Positions 37,874 through 51,566 of a stretch of 64,000 nucleotides of DNA are shown here, piece by piece. The notes beneath the pieces were generated by a model that saw nothing but the letters and a program-made list of their open reading frames with translations, was not told the origin of the DNA and made no database searches. Source of the stretch: Trachelipus rathkii (lineage: Eukaryota > Arthropoda > Malacostraca > Isopoda > Trachelipodidae); contig JABUQX010021282.1 in the NCBI GenBank assembly GCA_015478945.1, positions 1 to 64,000 of the forward strand, in the 5' to 3' direction. Numbering within the stretch: the first letter of the stretch is position 1; every line of letters starts with the position of its first letter. The position numbers and the translations under genes are program-made.

Positions 37874-38352
37874 AATGGCAGAATAGAGGGGAGAAATGAA
37901 GAGACTTTTCAAAGAACTTTATTTAAAGTAGAAGTTAGATAAATAGATATAGAATATAGAAATCGTGGTATCAAATAATAAAAATTTTATAAAAAAAAAT
38001 AAAATAAATTAGTGTATACTTTATGTTACGTCTGGCAAGGTTCTTACTTTTATGCTCGACCGACGGTAATTAGTTTTTCGTCAGTCCTAGTGTTTACTGC
38101 TTTAGGATCGGTAAACTATTAAACTTTACTACGATATTTTATTCACAGAACATATTTTATGCTATGTCTGGATAAATACAGAGATTCCCAACCGGTGTGC
38201 CGCGGCACTTATGTGTGCCGCGAGATCTGTCAGGGGTGCCGCGTGATTTTAATCTAATTATAACATCTCTAACCATTTTAATGAAATTACGTTTTCAGTT
38301 TATTAGTCAAAAATTCTTATAAAAGGATTTAATGTCCCTCTCTCCTGAAAGG

Positions 38353-38657
<305 letters not shown>

Positions 38658-38769
38658 CACACAGAAGGCTTTGTGCTTTGGGTAGAATCAGTAGAGTAGA
38701 ATCAATAAGTAAATAAATTAATTAATGCTACTAGGGTTGTGAAGTGTTACATAAGTGATCAATTCTGAA

Positions 38770-40142
38770 ATGGATAAGTTTGTAATAAGAAAACGTAAAC
38801 TAGAGGAGAGCGAACTTGTACCACCTACTTTAAGTGAGAGTAATTTTAACATTATTATTCCTGGATCTTCAACATCAAAAGAATTTCTTTTAAAGAAAAT
38901 AACATATTTAGAGAGTTATTTGTCTTACGGATTTTTATGGAACAACGATGCAGATAATCCACGTTCCCTGTGCTTAGTGTGTGGTGAAACGCTAAGCAAT
39001 GAAGCCATAGTCCCCAGCAAAGTTAAGAGACATCTTGCTACGAAGCACGCAGGTGTATCCCAGAAACCCGGCTCATATTATTCAAGGCTATTAGAAAATC
39101 AAGAGAAAATTGGTAATAGAACGTTGAAGAGATTTACCATAAGTGACGTTGTTCTCGAAGCTTCATTTAAAGTTGCCGAACTGCTCGCCAAGAAATTGAA
39201 ACCTCATGCAACTCGAGAGGATATCATTATCCCGGCGTGTAAAATTATCGTTGAAACCATACTTGGGCAAGATGGGGGAGATCAAATTTCAAAGATTCCT
39301 CCCTCAAACAATACTATTAGCCGTAGAATATCTGAAATGTCATTAAATATAAATGAACAAGTCATAGATAAAATAAAAACTCACCATAAATTTGTTTACA
39401 AATAGATGAAAGTACTGATATTACTGCCAAAAATCAGCTTCTTGGATTCTGTAGATTTATTGACGGTAAATATATCGTGGAGCAGTTTTTGCTTTGCAAA
39501 GAGTTGGAAACAACTAGTACCGGCACCGATATTTTCGCTTCCGTCTCTTCCTATCTCAATAACCATGGTCTTTCATGGAATGACTGTTATGGAATATGTA
39601 CTGTTAGTGCACCAATAATGACAGGAAAGTATAAAGGATTTACTGCGCGAGCTTTACAGGAAAATGGATCATTGATAATAACTCACTGCTTTCTGCACAG
39701 AGAAGCACTAGTAGGGAAAATTTTGGTGAGCAGTTCGCTGAAGTTATAAATCAGGTTGTGAAGATGATAAATTATACTCTTTGAAAAAATATGTTGTGAA
39801 ATGGATGCACCACATATCTCATTATTATTACATACAGAAGTAAGATGGTTATCTCGTGGTAGAGTACTGAACAGCGTTCTCACACTCAAAGAAGAACTAA
39901 AAGTCTTTTTTGAGAAAGAGAAACATGATGCATTTTCTAGGTTGCTGCAAAATGATGATTGGTGTTTACAGCTGTCATATCTGTCAGATATATTTAGTAA
40001 ACTAAATAAATTAAATACTTTATTGCAGGGACGACAAGAAACAACAATCTACCGGGCGCTGGAGGCCTAGAGGAAGGCGGTAGGTGGCCTAGAAAAAAAT
40101 GGGGGTGTTGAAGTTATTTAGTAATCTTAGTATCATATTTAT

Positions 40143-40188
<46 letters not shown>

Positions 40189-40210
40189 TATAATAAAAAA
40201 ACTATATATA

Positions 40211-40271
<61 letters not shown>

Positions 40272-41010
40272 CATTGAGGTTTTTAAGTTTGTAAAGTAAA
40301 AAAATTGGGGGGCGTTGAAAATAATTGATTTTCAAAGTGGGCGGTAGACGAAATAGGTTTGAGAGTCTATGCTTATTATTGCAGGGACGACAAGAAACAA
40401 TAGTTTCTTCAACCAATAAATGAAAGGTTTCATGAGAAAGATAGCTTCTTGAAGTCTGCAATTGAGAAAAGTGATTTTTCCACCCAAATTTTCTATCCCT
40501 TTTATAATTTTCGGAACGTAAAGGAGAGGAAAAAAGCTAAAAAAACCTCATTCTTGATCATTTATCAAAATTGCAGATGCAGTAAATAAGTACTTTCCTT
40601 CTTCCTTTAAGAATCTTGAATGGATTGTTCCCAATTTCACATGGCAGATATTGATGAAGAACTAGATTTCACAGCTACTGAAAGAGACGAATTTTATGAT
40701 CTCTCTGCGCTGATTCTTCACTGAAAATTAAACTTGAGAAGACTGACTTTATCAGCGGCTGCTTTTTGGCTTAGCATACAAAAAGGAGTATCCTAACCTA
40801 GTAGAAAAGCCACAAGTTTCCTTTTCCCATTTTCAACATCATACTTTTGTGAACAAGCTTTCTCTGCAATGGTCACAATAAAATGCAAAACAAGAAATAG
40901 ATTGCTGAATCTTGAGGAAAATATGCGTGTTGAGTTATCAAACATCAGACCTAGCATACAATATTTGTGCTCCAAGCATCAAGCACAAATTTCCCATTAA
41001 TATTATTAAT
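38770..41010 (+). pseudogene. hAT transposase, ZBED5/SCAND3-like, broken
   Basis: The start at 38,770 (MDKFVIRKRK) matches the usual MDKF-type start of this family. A BED zinc finger follows: Cys68 and Cys71 in LCLVCGE, His88 and His93 in KRHLATKH, i.e. C-x2-C-x16-H-x4-H. The first frame stays open to 39,405. After that the transposase core continues in other frames: WNDCYGICTVSAP with CFLHREAL (39,575-39,720), then [19 protein letters not shown] (39,820-39,880). A (TA)n tract follows. The C-terminal hAT dimerisation region ends it: FCEQAFSAM, KTRNRLL, MRVELSNIRPSI (about 40,850-40,960). At least four frameshifts or stops make it inactive. It acts in the nucleus by cut-and-paste transposition in intact relatives. 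Confidence 0.75.
40148..40272. repeat. (TA)n microsatellite inside the transposase gene
   Basis: This TA tract, with an AAAATATATAATAAAAAAAC interruption, lies between the RWLSRG block and the C-terminal dimerisation block. The partner is 23,015-23,130. Confidence 0.9.
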
Positions 41011-41079
41011 CGATTCTAAACCGCAAACTCCAGCTTTCAAATTTTAACAGGTATGTTTTATAGATATTTTTAATTTAAA

Positions 41080-41215
<136 letters not shown>

Positions 41216-41530
41216 ATAACAAGTGTGCCTCAAAAATTCCACAGCCTTAAATAGGGTGCCGTAAATTACAAAAGGTTGGGAATCACTGATTTAACCGGAT
41301 ATATTTCAGTTTACCAGAAAAAAAAAAGAAAGACAAAAATTGTCGCTATAAAAATGTAATATATTTACCGTACACTTACTCTGACTTCTTTTTAATTTTC
41401 ATATAGGAAAAATATGACATTTTTTTCAGACAAAATACTACAATTTTTAGGTTATACATATATTTATCAAACTTTTAATCTAAATAAAGTTATTTTAAAA
41501 TATGTATATTTTTCCCCCAATATCTTATTT

Positions 41531-41673
<143 letters not shown>

Positions 41674-41689
41674 CTTTTATTATATATTT

Positions 41690-42706
<1,017 letters not shown>

Positions 42707-42799
42707 TAGGTTATTTATAAGTGGTTGACTCCAGGAGCGAAAATCAATAATTAATGTATCGTTATTTGAATAATTTTAGGGTAAATACATTAAATTTTT

Positions 42800-42920
42800 G
42801 GGTTAATAAACTAACCTAACTTAACCTAAACCTAACCTAACTTAACCTAACTTAACCTAACATAACCAAACTTAACCAAAATTAACCTAACCTAACATAA
42901 CCTAACTCACCCACTCCTAA

Positions 42921-42922
<2 letters not shown>
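42800..42922 (-). repeat. Interstitial telomere-like block, (AACCT)n strand
   Basis: Repeated TAACCTAACTTAACC and AACCTAACC words of the arthropod TTAGG type, written as the C-rich strand, with degenerate units (AACTT, AACAT, AACCAAA). It is about 120 bp, runs from an AAATTTTTGGG unique edge into (TA)n, and is not at a chromosome end. Confidence 0.8.
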
Positions 42923-42923
<1 letters not shown>

Positions 42924-43015
<92 letters not shown>

Positions 43016-43022
43016 TATAGAG

Positions 43023-43055
<33 letters not shown>
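42924..43055. repeat. (TA)n microsatellite
   Basis: A nearly pure TA array with a short AGAGAAAATA interruption, directly abutting the telomere-like block. Confidence 0.95.
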
Positions 43056-43057
<2 letters not shown>

Positions 43058-43501
43058 AGGAAAATTATACATATACCAGATGAAGTAAAGATTGATTACA
43101 CCTATGATGTATCCATAAAGTTAAAAACAATATTTTTCAGTGCTTTGAGAAGTTTGCTAATTTTCTCATTTGCAATTATTTTAATAACTGTAAATTATTC
43201 GATCACTCTTTCTGAACTTGGAAATTCTAAAGTATAATTAATAAGTGTTATAAAGTTTGTGAAGTACCTTGAAAAATATATAAACAAAAAGCATGGCACT
43301 CTGCTTTTATGTTCTATTATTTTTCAGAAAAAAAGAAAAATACAAAAAAATACAGTAATAATTTCCTTTAAAACTCGTTATCACAAAACAGCTGACCATT
43401 TGTAGTCTGCGGAAAAGTGAAAAATTCATGTTCGATTTTTCTAAAATTTCGTGTCAAGTTACCACATCTTACGAAACGACCAAATCAATAACGCCTCTTA
43501 G

Positions 43502-43659
43502 CTATTCTTTATTATCATTATATTGGTTTTGCACATTGCGCATTTCGATAGCGATGTCTTCATTACTTTTTATAACGTCAAGTTGTTCCTTTGTCCAGTA
43601 AAATCTGTGAACACGAGGAGATACGTATTTAGGGGAAACTTCTTCAATTTTTTGATTAC
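43502..43659 (-). CDS. Possible 3'-terminal exon of a host gene
   Basis: On the - strand a polypyrimidine-type acceptor (TATCTTTCCAG) is followed by an open frame of about 51 codons. It reads [18 protein letters not shown], then [20 protein letters not shown], and ends YNDNKE with TAG at 43,504-43,502. Codon use and amino-acid mix look protein-like (charged, with aromatic residues) rather than like translated low-complexity DNA, and the A/T-rich sequence beyond could be a 3' UTR. I do not recognise the protein. Upstream of the acceptor lies only (TA)n, so no further exon is visible. It could also be a retrocopy fragment or chance. Confidence 0.3.
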
Positions 43660-43669
43660 CTGGAAAGAT

Positions 43670-44001
<332 letters not shown>

Positions 44002-44095
44002 CAAAGTTTTATCTGTGACACGAACGGAGGGCGGATCAAAAAAAAAATTGGCAGGTAGCCTCTATGATACATAAATAAATGTTCTAGGGGTGAAA

Positions 44096-44184
44096 TTAGG
44101 TTATGTAAGAGATTAGGTTAGGTTAGGTTAGGTTACAATAGGTTACGTTAGGTTAGGTTACCTACGTTAGGTTAGGTTAGGTTA
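44096..44184 (+). repeat. Interstitial telomere-like block, (TTAGG)n strand
   Basis: TTAGGTTAGGTTAGGTTA units with a few variants (ACAATAGG, ACGTTAGG). The orientation is opposite to the block at 42,800-42,922. The last unit abuts the Polinton-terminus-like word AGAGTAGTAAGG at 44,184. Confidence 0.85.
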
Positions 44185-44640
44185 GAGTAGTAAGGTAGCA
44201 GATTCGCCGATACCCTCCTTGAAATCGAGCCGGGAATTGACTTTCACTTTCACTTTTTCTGCGTATATATATCTACCCGGGTAAGGTTTATCGTACCGTC
44301 CTAAAATTTGGCCGCGCGCTAGGTGGTGACGTAACCTCGTCGTAGACGAGGTTATGTATCCTTGTACCTCCCGGAGGGGGTGTAGCCCCCCCAAAATAGG
44401 AAATGACCGTAGAATGATGAAATTTGGAGAAAGGATTCGGCGCCGGAGTTGGATCCGGATTCGGATTTGAAGCCGGCACCGGTGCGGTGCCGATTTAGTG
44501 AATAATTGTATAATAATACAATATTTGTATCCTTATATATGTTATTGAACACGTAGATCACGAATATGAGGGTTATAAGTTCGTAATGGGTGTCTGGAGA
44601 CCCCCGAAGGGGGTACCCAGTAGAAATAAACAAAATGCAT
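44184..44640 (+). repeat. Polinton-terminus-like sequence, diverged copy 1
   Basis: It shares an ordered series with the Polinton TIR at 48,747-49,150: AGAGTAGTA(A/G)GGTA start, a TAACCTCGTCGTAGACGAGG block (44,333-44,352), CCCCCCAAAATAGGAAATG, GGATCCGGATTCGGA, CACCGGTGCGGTGCCG, ACAATATTTGTATCCTTATA, and AGGGTGTCTG(G/A)AGA. Similarity is clear but lower than between the two TIRs of the complete element. This is a terminus of another, related element. Confidence 0.65.
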
Positions 44641-45060
44641 AAGAGAAGTGAAGAAAGGAGTCGGAGTTGGAGTCAGAGAAGGAAGGAGTCGGAGAAGGAC
44701 TCTGAGTCAGAGGAGTCGGAGTTGACAGCGGAACCGGTGCTGGAGCCGGTGCGTTGCTGAATTAATAAATATTCATTTAGTCCCATATTGATATCAAAAT
44801 ATGTTTAAAAGGTCGTAGAACTCGAATTTAAGGGTTGTAAGTTCGTAAAGGGTGTCTGGGGACCCCCCCTCCAGAGGGATATCCCCCAGAAGAAATTCAT
44901 GGAGCACAAAACAGAAGAAGATGGGGGAAGGAAAAAGGAGGAAGGAAGAAGGAAGAAGGAGGAAGGATGCTTCTTACAAAGATAACCCGTTTTCAAAAGG
45001 TTGAGGACTGACATTTCTATTTTCAAATCTCGTTTTCTTTTTATTTACGTCAACTAAAAA
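44640..45060 (+). repeat. Polinton-terminus-like sequence, diverged copy 2
   Basis: A GGAGTCGGAGTTGGAGTC-type hexamer run, GGTGCTGGAGCCGGTGCG, a CTCGAATTTAAGGGTTGTAA block and AAAGGGTGTCTGGGGACCCC repeat the inner order of copy 1, starting in the middle of the module. A purine-rich GGAAGAAGGAAGAAGGAGG run follows. It is a partial tandem copy of the terminus. Confidence 0.6.
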
Positions 45061-48000
45061 ATATATTGTGTGCTATTTTATTCTTTGTGTTAATTTAATT
45101 TTTTTAATTTATTTTCAAATTTGTATATTATATTTTATTTATTTTTAATTTATTTTTATTTTATTTCGTTTAAAAATATAATTTTTACTAAAATTTTTAT
45201 GCTTTTCATGTTTATAACGTAAAAAATTTGCGTTTTTATACCATCTAAAGCAGTAAATAAGTAAATTAGTAAATCAAACCACCCACCCTACCCTTTACAC
45301 CCCACCCCTGATCTATTGATCTATTAATCTATTGATTCAAGTCATATTTTGTATAACATAACACAAAACTTTTATTTTTTTTATGTTTGTAACGTACAAA
45401 ATTTTCATTTTTACACACCCTACAGCAGTAAATCAGTAAATCAAACCACCCACCCTACCACCCCCACCCCAACCGTGATCTATTGATCTATTTATCTATT
45501 GATTTATTGATTCAAGTCATATTTTGTATAGCATAACACAAAACTTTTATTCTTTTTATGTTTATAACGTAAAAAATTTGCATTTTTACACACCCTAAAG
45601 CAGTAAATCAGTAAATCAAACCACATACCCTACCCTCCCCACCCCACCCGTTATCTATTGATCTATAGATTCATTGATTGAAGTCATATTTTGTATAACA
45701 TAACACAAAACTTTTATTCTTTTTATGTCTATAACTTAAAAAATTTGCGTTTATGCACAACCTAAAGCAATAAATCAGTAAATCAGTAATTCAAACCACC
45801 AACCATACCCCTCCCCACCCCATTCATGATCTATTGATCTATTGATCTATTGATCTATTGATTCAAGTAATATTTTTTATAGCATAACACAAAACCTTTA
45901 TTTATTTTATTTTATTTTGTTTAAAAATATATAATATATACCAAAATTTTTATTCATTTTATGTTTATAACTTAAAAAAATTAGCGTTTTTACACCAACT
46001 AAAGCAGTAAATCGGTAAATCAGTAAATCAAACCACCATTCCCTCCCCTCCGCCCCTCCTTTCACCATCCTATGATCTATTGATCTATTGTTTCATGTCA
46101 CATTTCGAGTATCAATTTGGATAAACATAACATAAAATCAAGTTCTTTATACACTAATCAACGAATATATACTAACGTAACAAAGTTTTCACATTAATGA
46201 AGTTGACATAGCATCACCTGAACTAAGAATATAATGTACAACGACAAACCTAACGCACCTTAAGCACGAATAAACTGTTAACATTAACAAAGTTCCACAC
46301 TTAACAACAGTAAAGTAACTAACATAGCATACAAAAACGTAACCTATTCACACTTTGTCAGCATATCTTTAACATATCAATGTTAATTTTACATTAACAT
46401 GGTAATATTTAACAAAAATTTATCATAACCTTGTCTAATTATCATACTGATTAACGAATATATGCTAACATAACAAAGTTTTCATATTAGTAAAGCTTAC
46501 ATAGCATCACCTGAACTAAGAATATAACGCAAAACGACAATCTTAACACACCTTAAGCAGGAATAAACTGCTAACATTAACAAAGTTCCATACTTAACAA
46601 CAGTAAAGTAACTAACATAGCATACAAAAACGTAACCTATTCACACTTTGTCAAGCATATCTCTAACATATCAATGTTAATTTTACATTAACATGGTAAT
46701 ATTTAACAAAAAAATTATCATAACCTTGTCTATTTATCATACAGACCAACGAATATATGCTAACGTAACAAATTTTTACATTAACATAGCAATATTTAAC
46801 AAAATTTATCATAACCTTACCAAACTATCATAATTCCCAACGAATAATTGAAAACATAACAAATTTATCCAAACATAACATAAAAATAAGTTCTTTGAAT
46901 AAAATATCATAGTAAAGTGTAATAGTTTACTGATTTGCAGAAAATCAGTAAATCAGTAAATCAAAACCCGCCTCCCACCCTCCCCTCCCTCCCACCCTTC
47001 CATGATCTATTGATCTATTGATTCAGGTCACATTTCGAGTATCATTTCGGATAAACATAGCATAAAAATAAGTTCTTTATATACTAACCAACGAATATAT
47101 GCCAACGTAACTTAGTTTTCACATTAATAAAGCTAACATAACATAACCTGAACTAAGAATATAATGTACAACAACAAATTAACACACCTTACGCACGAAT
47201 AAACTACTAACATTAACAAAGTTCCATACTTAACAACAGTAAAGTAACTAACACAGCGTACAAAACGTAACCTATTCACACTTTTTTCAAGCATATCTCT
47301 AACATATCAATGTTAATTTTACATTAACATGGTAATATTTAAAAAAAATTTATCATAACCCTGTCTAATTATCATACAGACCAACGAATATATGCTAAAG
47401 TAACAAAGTTTTTACATTAACATAGTAATATTTAACAAAAATTCATCATAACCTTACCTAGCTATCACAATCCCCAACGAATAATTGCAAACATAACAAA
47501 GTTTTATCCAAACATAACATAAAAATAACAAAGTTTTATCCAAACATAACATAAAAATAAGTTCTTTAAATAAAATATCATAGTAAAGTGTAATAGTTTA
47601 CTGATTTTAAAGCAGTAAATCAATAAATCAGTAAATCAAAACCACCCGCCCTCCACTCCCCTCCCCACCCATCCTTCCATGATCTATTGATCTATTGATC
47701 TATTGATCTATTGATTCGAGTCATATTTCGAGTATCATTTTGGATAACCACACACACCTCCCTTCCCACCCATCCATGATCTGTTGATCTATTGATCTAT
47801 TGATTATATTGATTCAGGTCACATTTAGAATATCATTTTGGATAAACATAAAATAAAAATAAGTACTTTATATATTGACCAACGAATATATGCTAACGTA
47901 ACAAAGTTTTATCATCAATAAAGCTAACTTATCATAACCTGAACTAGATATAATGAAATGACAAATTTAACATACCTTACACACGAATAAACAGCCAACA

Positions 48001-48342
48001 TTAACAAAGTTCCATACTTAACAACAATAAAGTAGCTAACATTGCATACAGAATGTAACCTATTCACACTTTTTCAAACATATCTGTAACATATCATTGT
48101 TATTTTTACCTTAACATAATAATATTTAGCAAAAATTTATCATAACCTTACCTAATTATCATACTGACCAACGAATATATGCTAACGTAACAAAGTTTTC
48201 ACATCAATAAAGCTAACATATCATAACCTGAACTAAGAATATAATGTTCAACGACAAACCTAACATAACTCACGTATGAATGATCTGCTAACATTCACAA
48301 AGTTCACTACTTATCAAAGGTAAAGTAGCTAACAGGATATAT
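45061..48342 (+). repeat. Satellite array built from Polinton TIR modules
   Basis: Two interleaved unit types. Type I, about 170-235 bp (starts near 45,205, 45,380, 45,555, 45,720 and 45,955): a TTTTATGTTTATAACGTAAA word, CAGTAAATCAGTAAATCAAA, a CCACCC/CCCCTCC pyrimidine stretch, several TGATCTATT units, and GTATAACATAACACAAAACT. Type II, about 300 bp or more (46,130-48,340): GGATAAACATAACATAAAAA, CCAACGAATATATGCTAACG, TAACAAAGTTTTCACATTAA, CCTGAACTAAGAATATAA, and GTAACCTATTCACACTTT. Type I modules also occur twice in each Polinton TIR (49,540-49,890 and 61,285-61,650). Almost no open frame exists in the array. Confidence 0.75.
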
Positions 48343-48344
48343 AA

Positions 48345-48484
<140 letters not shown>

Positions 48485-48746
48485 CCTGTTATGCACGAGA
48501 TAACAAGTGCTAATAAAACACAGGAAATAGTTCCAATAGGTCCATATAGCATATAAGAGATCTGATATAGAGAATTTATATAAGATCTGAAAATAAAATA
48601 TATATTTTAGTAAAAATATTATTCCTTGCATTATTCTGAATTTTTATTATTCTGGTTAGAATACATGTTTTTTTTTTTGTTCAAACACTGATTTTGAAAT
48701 TTGTTTGATCTCGCAATATTTTTTAATAGATTATCACTTTCACTTT

Positions 48747-50122
48747 AGAGTAGTAGGGTACCAGGTTGGTCGAACAACTCTGTCCAAAAAGTCCTCAGAC
48801 ACCCCCATTAGGGAGTGTTAGAAGCATCGTATCCCCCCTTAAATTTGGTATACCCCTTTCCTATGAGGTAACTTCGTCGTAGACGAGCTTACGTGGCCGA
48901 GCACCCCCCCGGAGGGGTTGCCGGCCCCTAAAAATAGGAAATGCCCTTAGAAGGCTGAAATTTGAAGATTGCATAGAGGAGGAAGGTATAATTAGGAGTC
49001 GGATCCGGATTCGGAGTCGGAGTCGGCACCGGTGCTGGAGCCGGTGCGGTGCCTAGTTAGTAAACATATGTATAATAATACAATATTGGTGTCCTTATAT
49101 GTGTTATCGAACCCATAGATCTCGAATATGAGGGTTTCAATTTAGTAAAGGGTGTCTGAGGATCCCTCAGAGGGGTGTCCTCCGAAGAAAAGCACAGAGT
49201 GTATAGAATAGGAGGATAAAATTTGGAGAGTACATAGAAGAAGGAGAAAGGAGTCGGAGACGGTGAAGGATTTGGCACCGCACCACCCCTACCCCTTGGT
49301 AAGGGAGTCCCGTCTGCAGACCCGACCCGGCGCGAGACAAACGCGTGCGTGCGCGCCCACAGGCACGATCCGGCTCGAAAACGTAGTGAGCGCGCGAGCT
49401 CATGCGTGATATTTACGTTCAAATGAAATATAACGGGTTCTTTCTGCATCCTTTATTTTCTTTTCATAAAATTTATAAATATTTTTTTTAGCTTTGTGAT
49501 TGAACTCTTTGTTTTTTTTATAAAATTTTTTTTATTCTTTTTTATGTTTATAACTTAAAAAATGCTTGTTTTACAGACCCTAAAGCAGTAAATCAATAAA
49601 TCAGTAAATCAAACTACCCTCCCCACCGCCCCTCCAGCCCATCCATGATCTATTGATATATTGATCTATTGATTCAAGTAATATTTTTGTATAACATAAC
49701 ATAAAACTTTTATTTTATTTGTTTAAAAAATATATATTTTTACTAAAATTTTATTATTTTTTATGTTTATAGCTTAAAAATGCGCGCTTTACATATACTA
49801 AATAAGTAAATCAGACCACCCTCCCCACCACCCCTCCAGCCCTTAAATGATCTATTAATCTATTGATCCATTGATTCATGTCATATTTCGGGTCTCTTTT
49901 TCTTTAGTATAAATAATTTCTTTGGATAATGCGGGAAATGAAAACATTTTTTTATTTTAAAGCATTTATAACAAGTGCAAACTACATAACCATTGACATA
50001 AATTTTTAACATCAAATATATTTACAAGTTTATTAAAAGAAACATTATTTAAAAAACATATGATGAAATAAATACAGTATACACCGCATAAATTAGAACT
50101 GATAGGTTGTACAGGAAAACAT
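48747..50122 (+). repeat. Polinton left terminal inverted repeat
   Basis: It starts AGAGTAGTAGGGTACCAGG. Inverted similarity to the right end is clear from about 48,778 (GTCCAAAAAGT). Blocks, in order: GCATCGTATCCCCC, CGTCGTAGACGAG, GGATTCGGAGTCGGAGTC, CACCGGTGCTGGAGCCGGTG, CTCGAATATGAGGGTTTCAA, a CpG-rich core (49,325-49,415), two satellite type I modules (49,540-49,890), and finally ACCGCATAAATTAGAACTGA (50,083-50,102) with GGTTGTACAGGAAAAC at the inner edge. A starting AG fits Polinton ends. Confidence 0.8.
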
Positions 50123-50151
50123 AAAGTCTTAACACCATTGGGAAACGTAAC

Positions 50152-50529
50152 TTATGCTCCTGATATCTCATTTCTTATAGTTGTTATTATATAGTTGATC
50201 AAACGCTTCTTTGCTCGTTCGTCAAGATCTTGTTCAGCTAAAGTACATATCTTAGCTGAAATTTTTAGATGTATGGGGACAGGAATTTTCATTTTAAATC
50301 GTGTCACATTAACGATAAATGTTTTAAGAGTGTCGGCTGCTTCCATACTTTGCTCTATATGACCATCCAGTATAGGAATCATATTATTATACTTTAATAT
50401 TATATCGAAGTATGTAGTCTCACGTCCTTCTTTCACAGAGGCAGAGGCCCGTATCCTATGACCATGTACGTTTTCAGATACACAAGCAATACGCTTTTTA
50501 TCAGGATCACGGTGATCATATGAACATTT
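50152..50529 (-). CDS. Unrecognised Polinton gene, 5'-truncated
   Basis: On the - strand a frame is open from a stop at 50,532-50,530 down to the stop at about 50,152, roughly 125 codons, with no ATG near its start. Readable parts include [18 protein letters not shown], then [20 protein letters not shown], and a C-terminus rich in K, R and I ([18 protein letters not shown]). It faces away from all other genes and lies just inside the left TIR, where Polintons often place a divergent gene. A 330-bp (TA)n tract begins upstream and may have cut off its start. I cannot assign a function; it does not resemble PolB. Confidence 0.4.
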   Translation of the reverse strand, partial: KCSYDHRDPDKKRIACVSENVHGHRIRASASVKEGRETTYFDIILKYNNMIPILDGHIEQSMEAADTLKTFIVNVTRFKMKIPVPIHLKISAKICTLAEQDLDERAKKRLINYIITTIRNEISGA

Positions 50530-50562
50530 TCAGGAAAAAATTGCATTCATGTACATATGACA

Positions 50563-50563
50563 C

Positions 50564-50595
<32 letters not shown>

Positions 50596-50596
50596 T

Positions 50597-50677
<81 letters not shown>

Positions 50678-50731
50678 ATTATATATATATATTATTATTA
50701 TATATATATATATATTATTATATATATATAC

Positions 50732-50780
<49 letters not shown>

Positions 50781-50798
50781 ATTATTATTATACATATA

Positions 50799-50893
<95 letters not shown>
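50563..50893. repeat. (TA)n microsatellite
   Basis: A TA array of about 330 bp with TATTATTATTAT interruptions sits between the - strand gene and the ATPase, in what would be their divergent promoter region. Confidence 0.95.
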
Positions 50894-50896
<3 letters not shown>

Positions 50897-50940
50897 CATT
50901 GTCTTTTTATTATTCATTAGTGTTCGGGTGTCAGCCTAGG

Positions 50941-51566
50941 ATGGATGTTGGTAAATTTATGTTCCACACTCCTGCTACGTGTCATGTGTCTGGTCCTACA
51001 GGATGCGGGAAAACCTTTCTGTTATTAAATATTTTAAAAGAGGTTGAGATTTTTTAACAAAAGCCTGTTAAAATCATATGGTGTTACAGTGCTTACCAAG
51101 AAAAGCTTAATGATTACAAAGATGTAATTCAATTTCATGAGGGTTTATATGAAATAAATCTCTTAAATGTTTACCAGTTCATAAAATTATAATCCTTGAC
51201 GATTTGATGCATAAATTGAATGAATATATAGCAGAAACTTTCACAGTTTACTCTCATAATTTAAATGTTGCTGTGTTTTTTATAACTCAGAATATCTTTC
51301 ATCAGAATAAATATATGAGAGATGTGTCTTTAAATACACAGTATTTAATCTTGTTCGGGCAAAGAAGAGATATGAGCCAAGTCAATGTTGTGGCCACACA
51401 AATGTTCCCTACTCAGCGTAAAGAGTTCCTAAAAGCATATAAAGAAGTTACATCTATACCTCACGGTTATTTACTCTGCGAGCTTCACCCTAAGAACACG
51501 CACAGAGTGTTGCTGCGTACAAATATCTTACCTAACGAAACAGAAACGGTATACATACCTGAATAA
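50941..51566 (+). pseudogene. Polinton genome-packaging ATPase (A32/FtsK-HerA type), broken
   Basis: The ATG at 50,941 leads at once to a Walker A motif, [16 protein letters not shown] (Lys24 and Thr25). The Walker B motif is IIILDDLMH at 51,186-51,212. A FFITQNIFHQ segment (51,277-51,306) fits the downstream conserved motif with the Gln/Asn sensor, and QRRDMSQVNVVATQMFP lies further on. About 205 residues in all, normal for the Polinton/adintovirus ATPase, which in intact relatives powers DNA packaging into capsids. Damage: an in-frame TAA at 51,055-51,057, and a shift of frame just before Walker B (the first frame ends at TAA 51,190-51,192). The stop codon overlaps the next gene's start as TAATG. 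Confidence 0.85.

Noticed and set aside
42715..42745. A second primer-binding site (GGTTGACTCCAGGAG) after the right-arm LTR
   Set aside because: Similarity to the PBS-like site of the left arm is weak and it is 460 bp away behind (TA)n. Probably chance.
45061..48342. A CRISPR array
   Set aside because: The units are diverged, long and of variable length without uniform short repeats and unique spacers, and the setting is a eukaryotic transposon. It is a satellite.
49057..49449. 130-codon frame on the - strand in the left TIR
   Set aside because: It lies over the CpG-rich TIR core, and a similar frame appears by symmetry at 61,750-62,135. The content is repeat sequence with low protein character.
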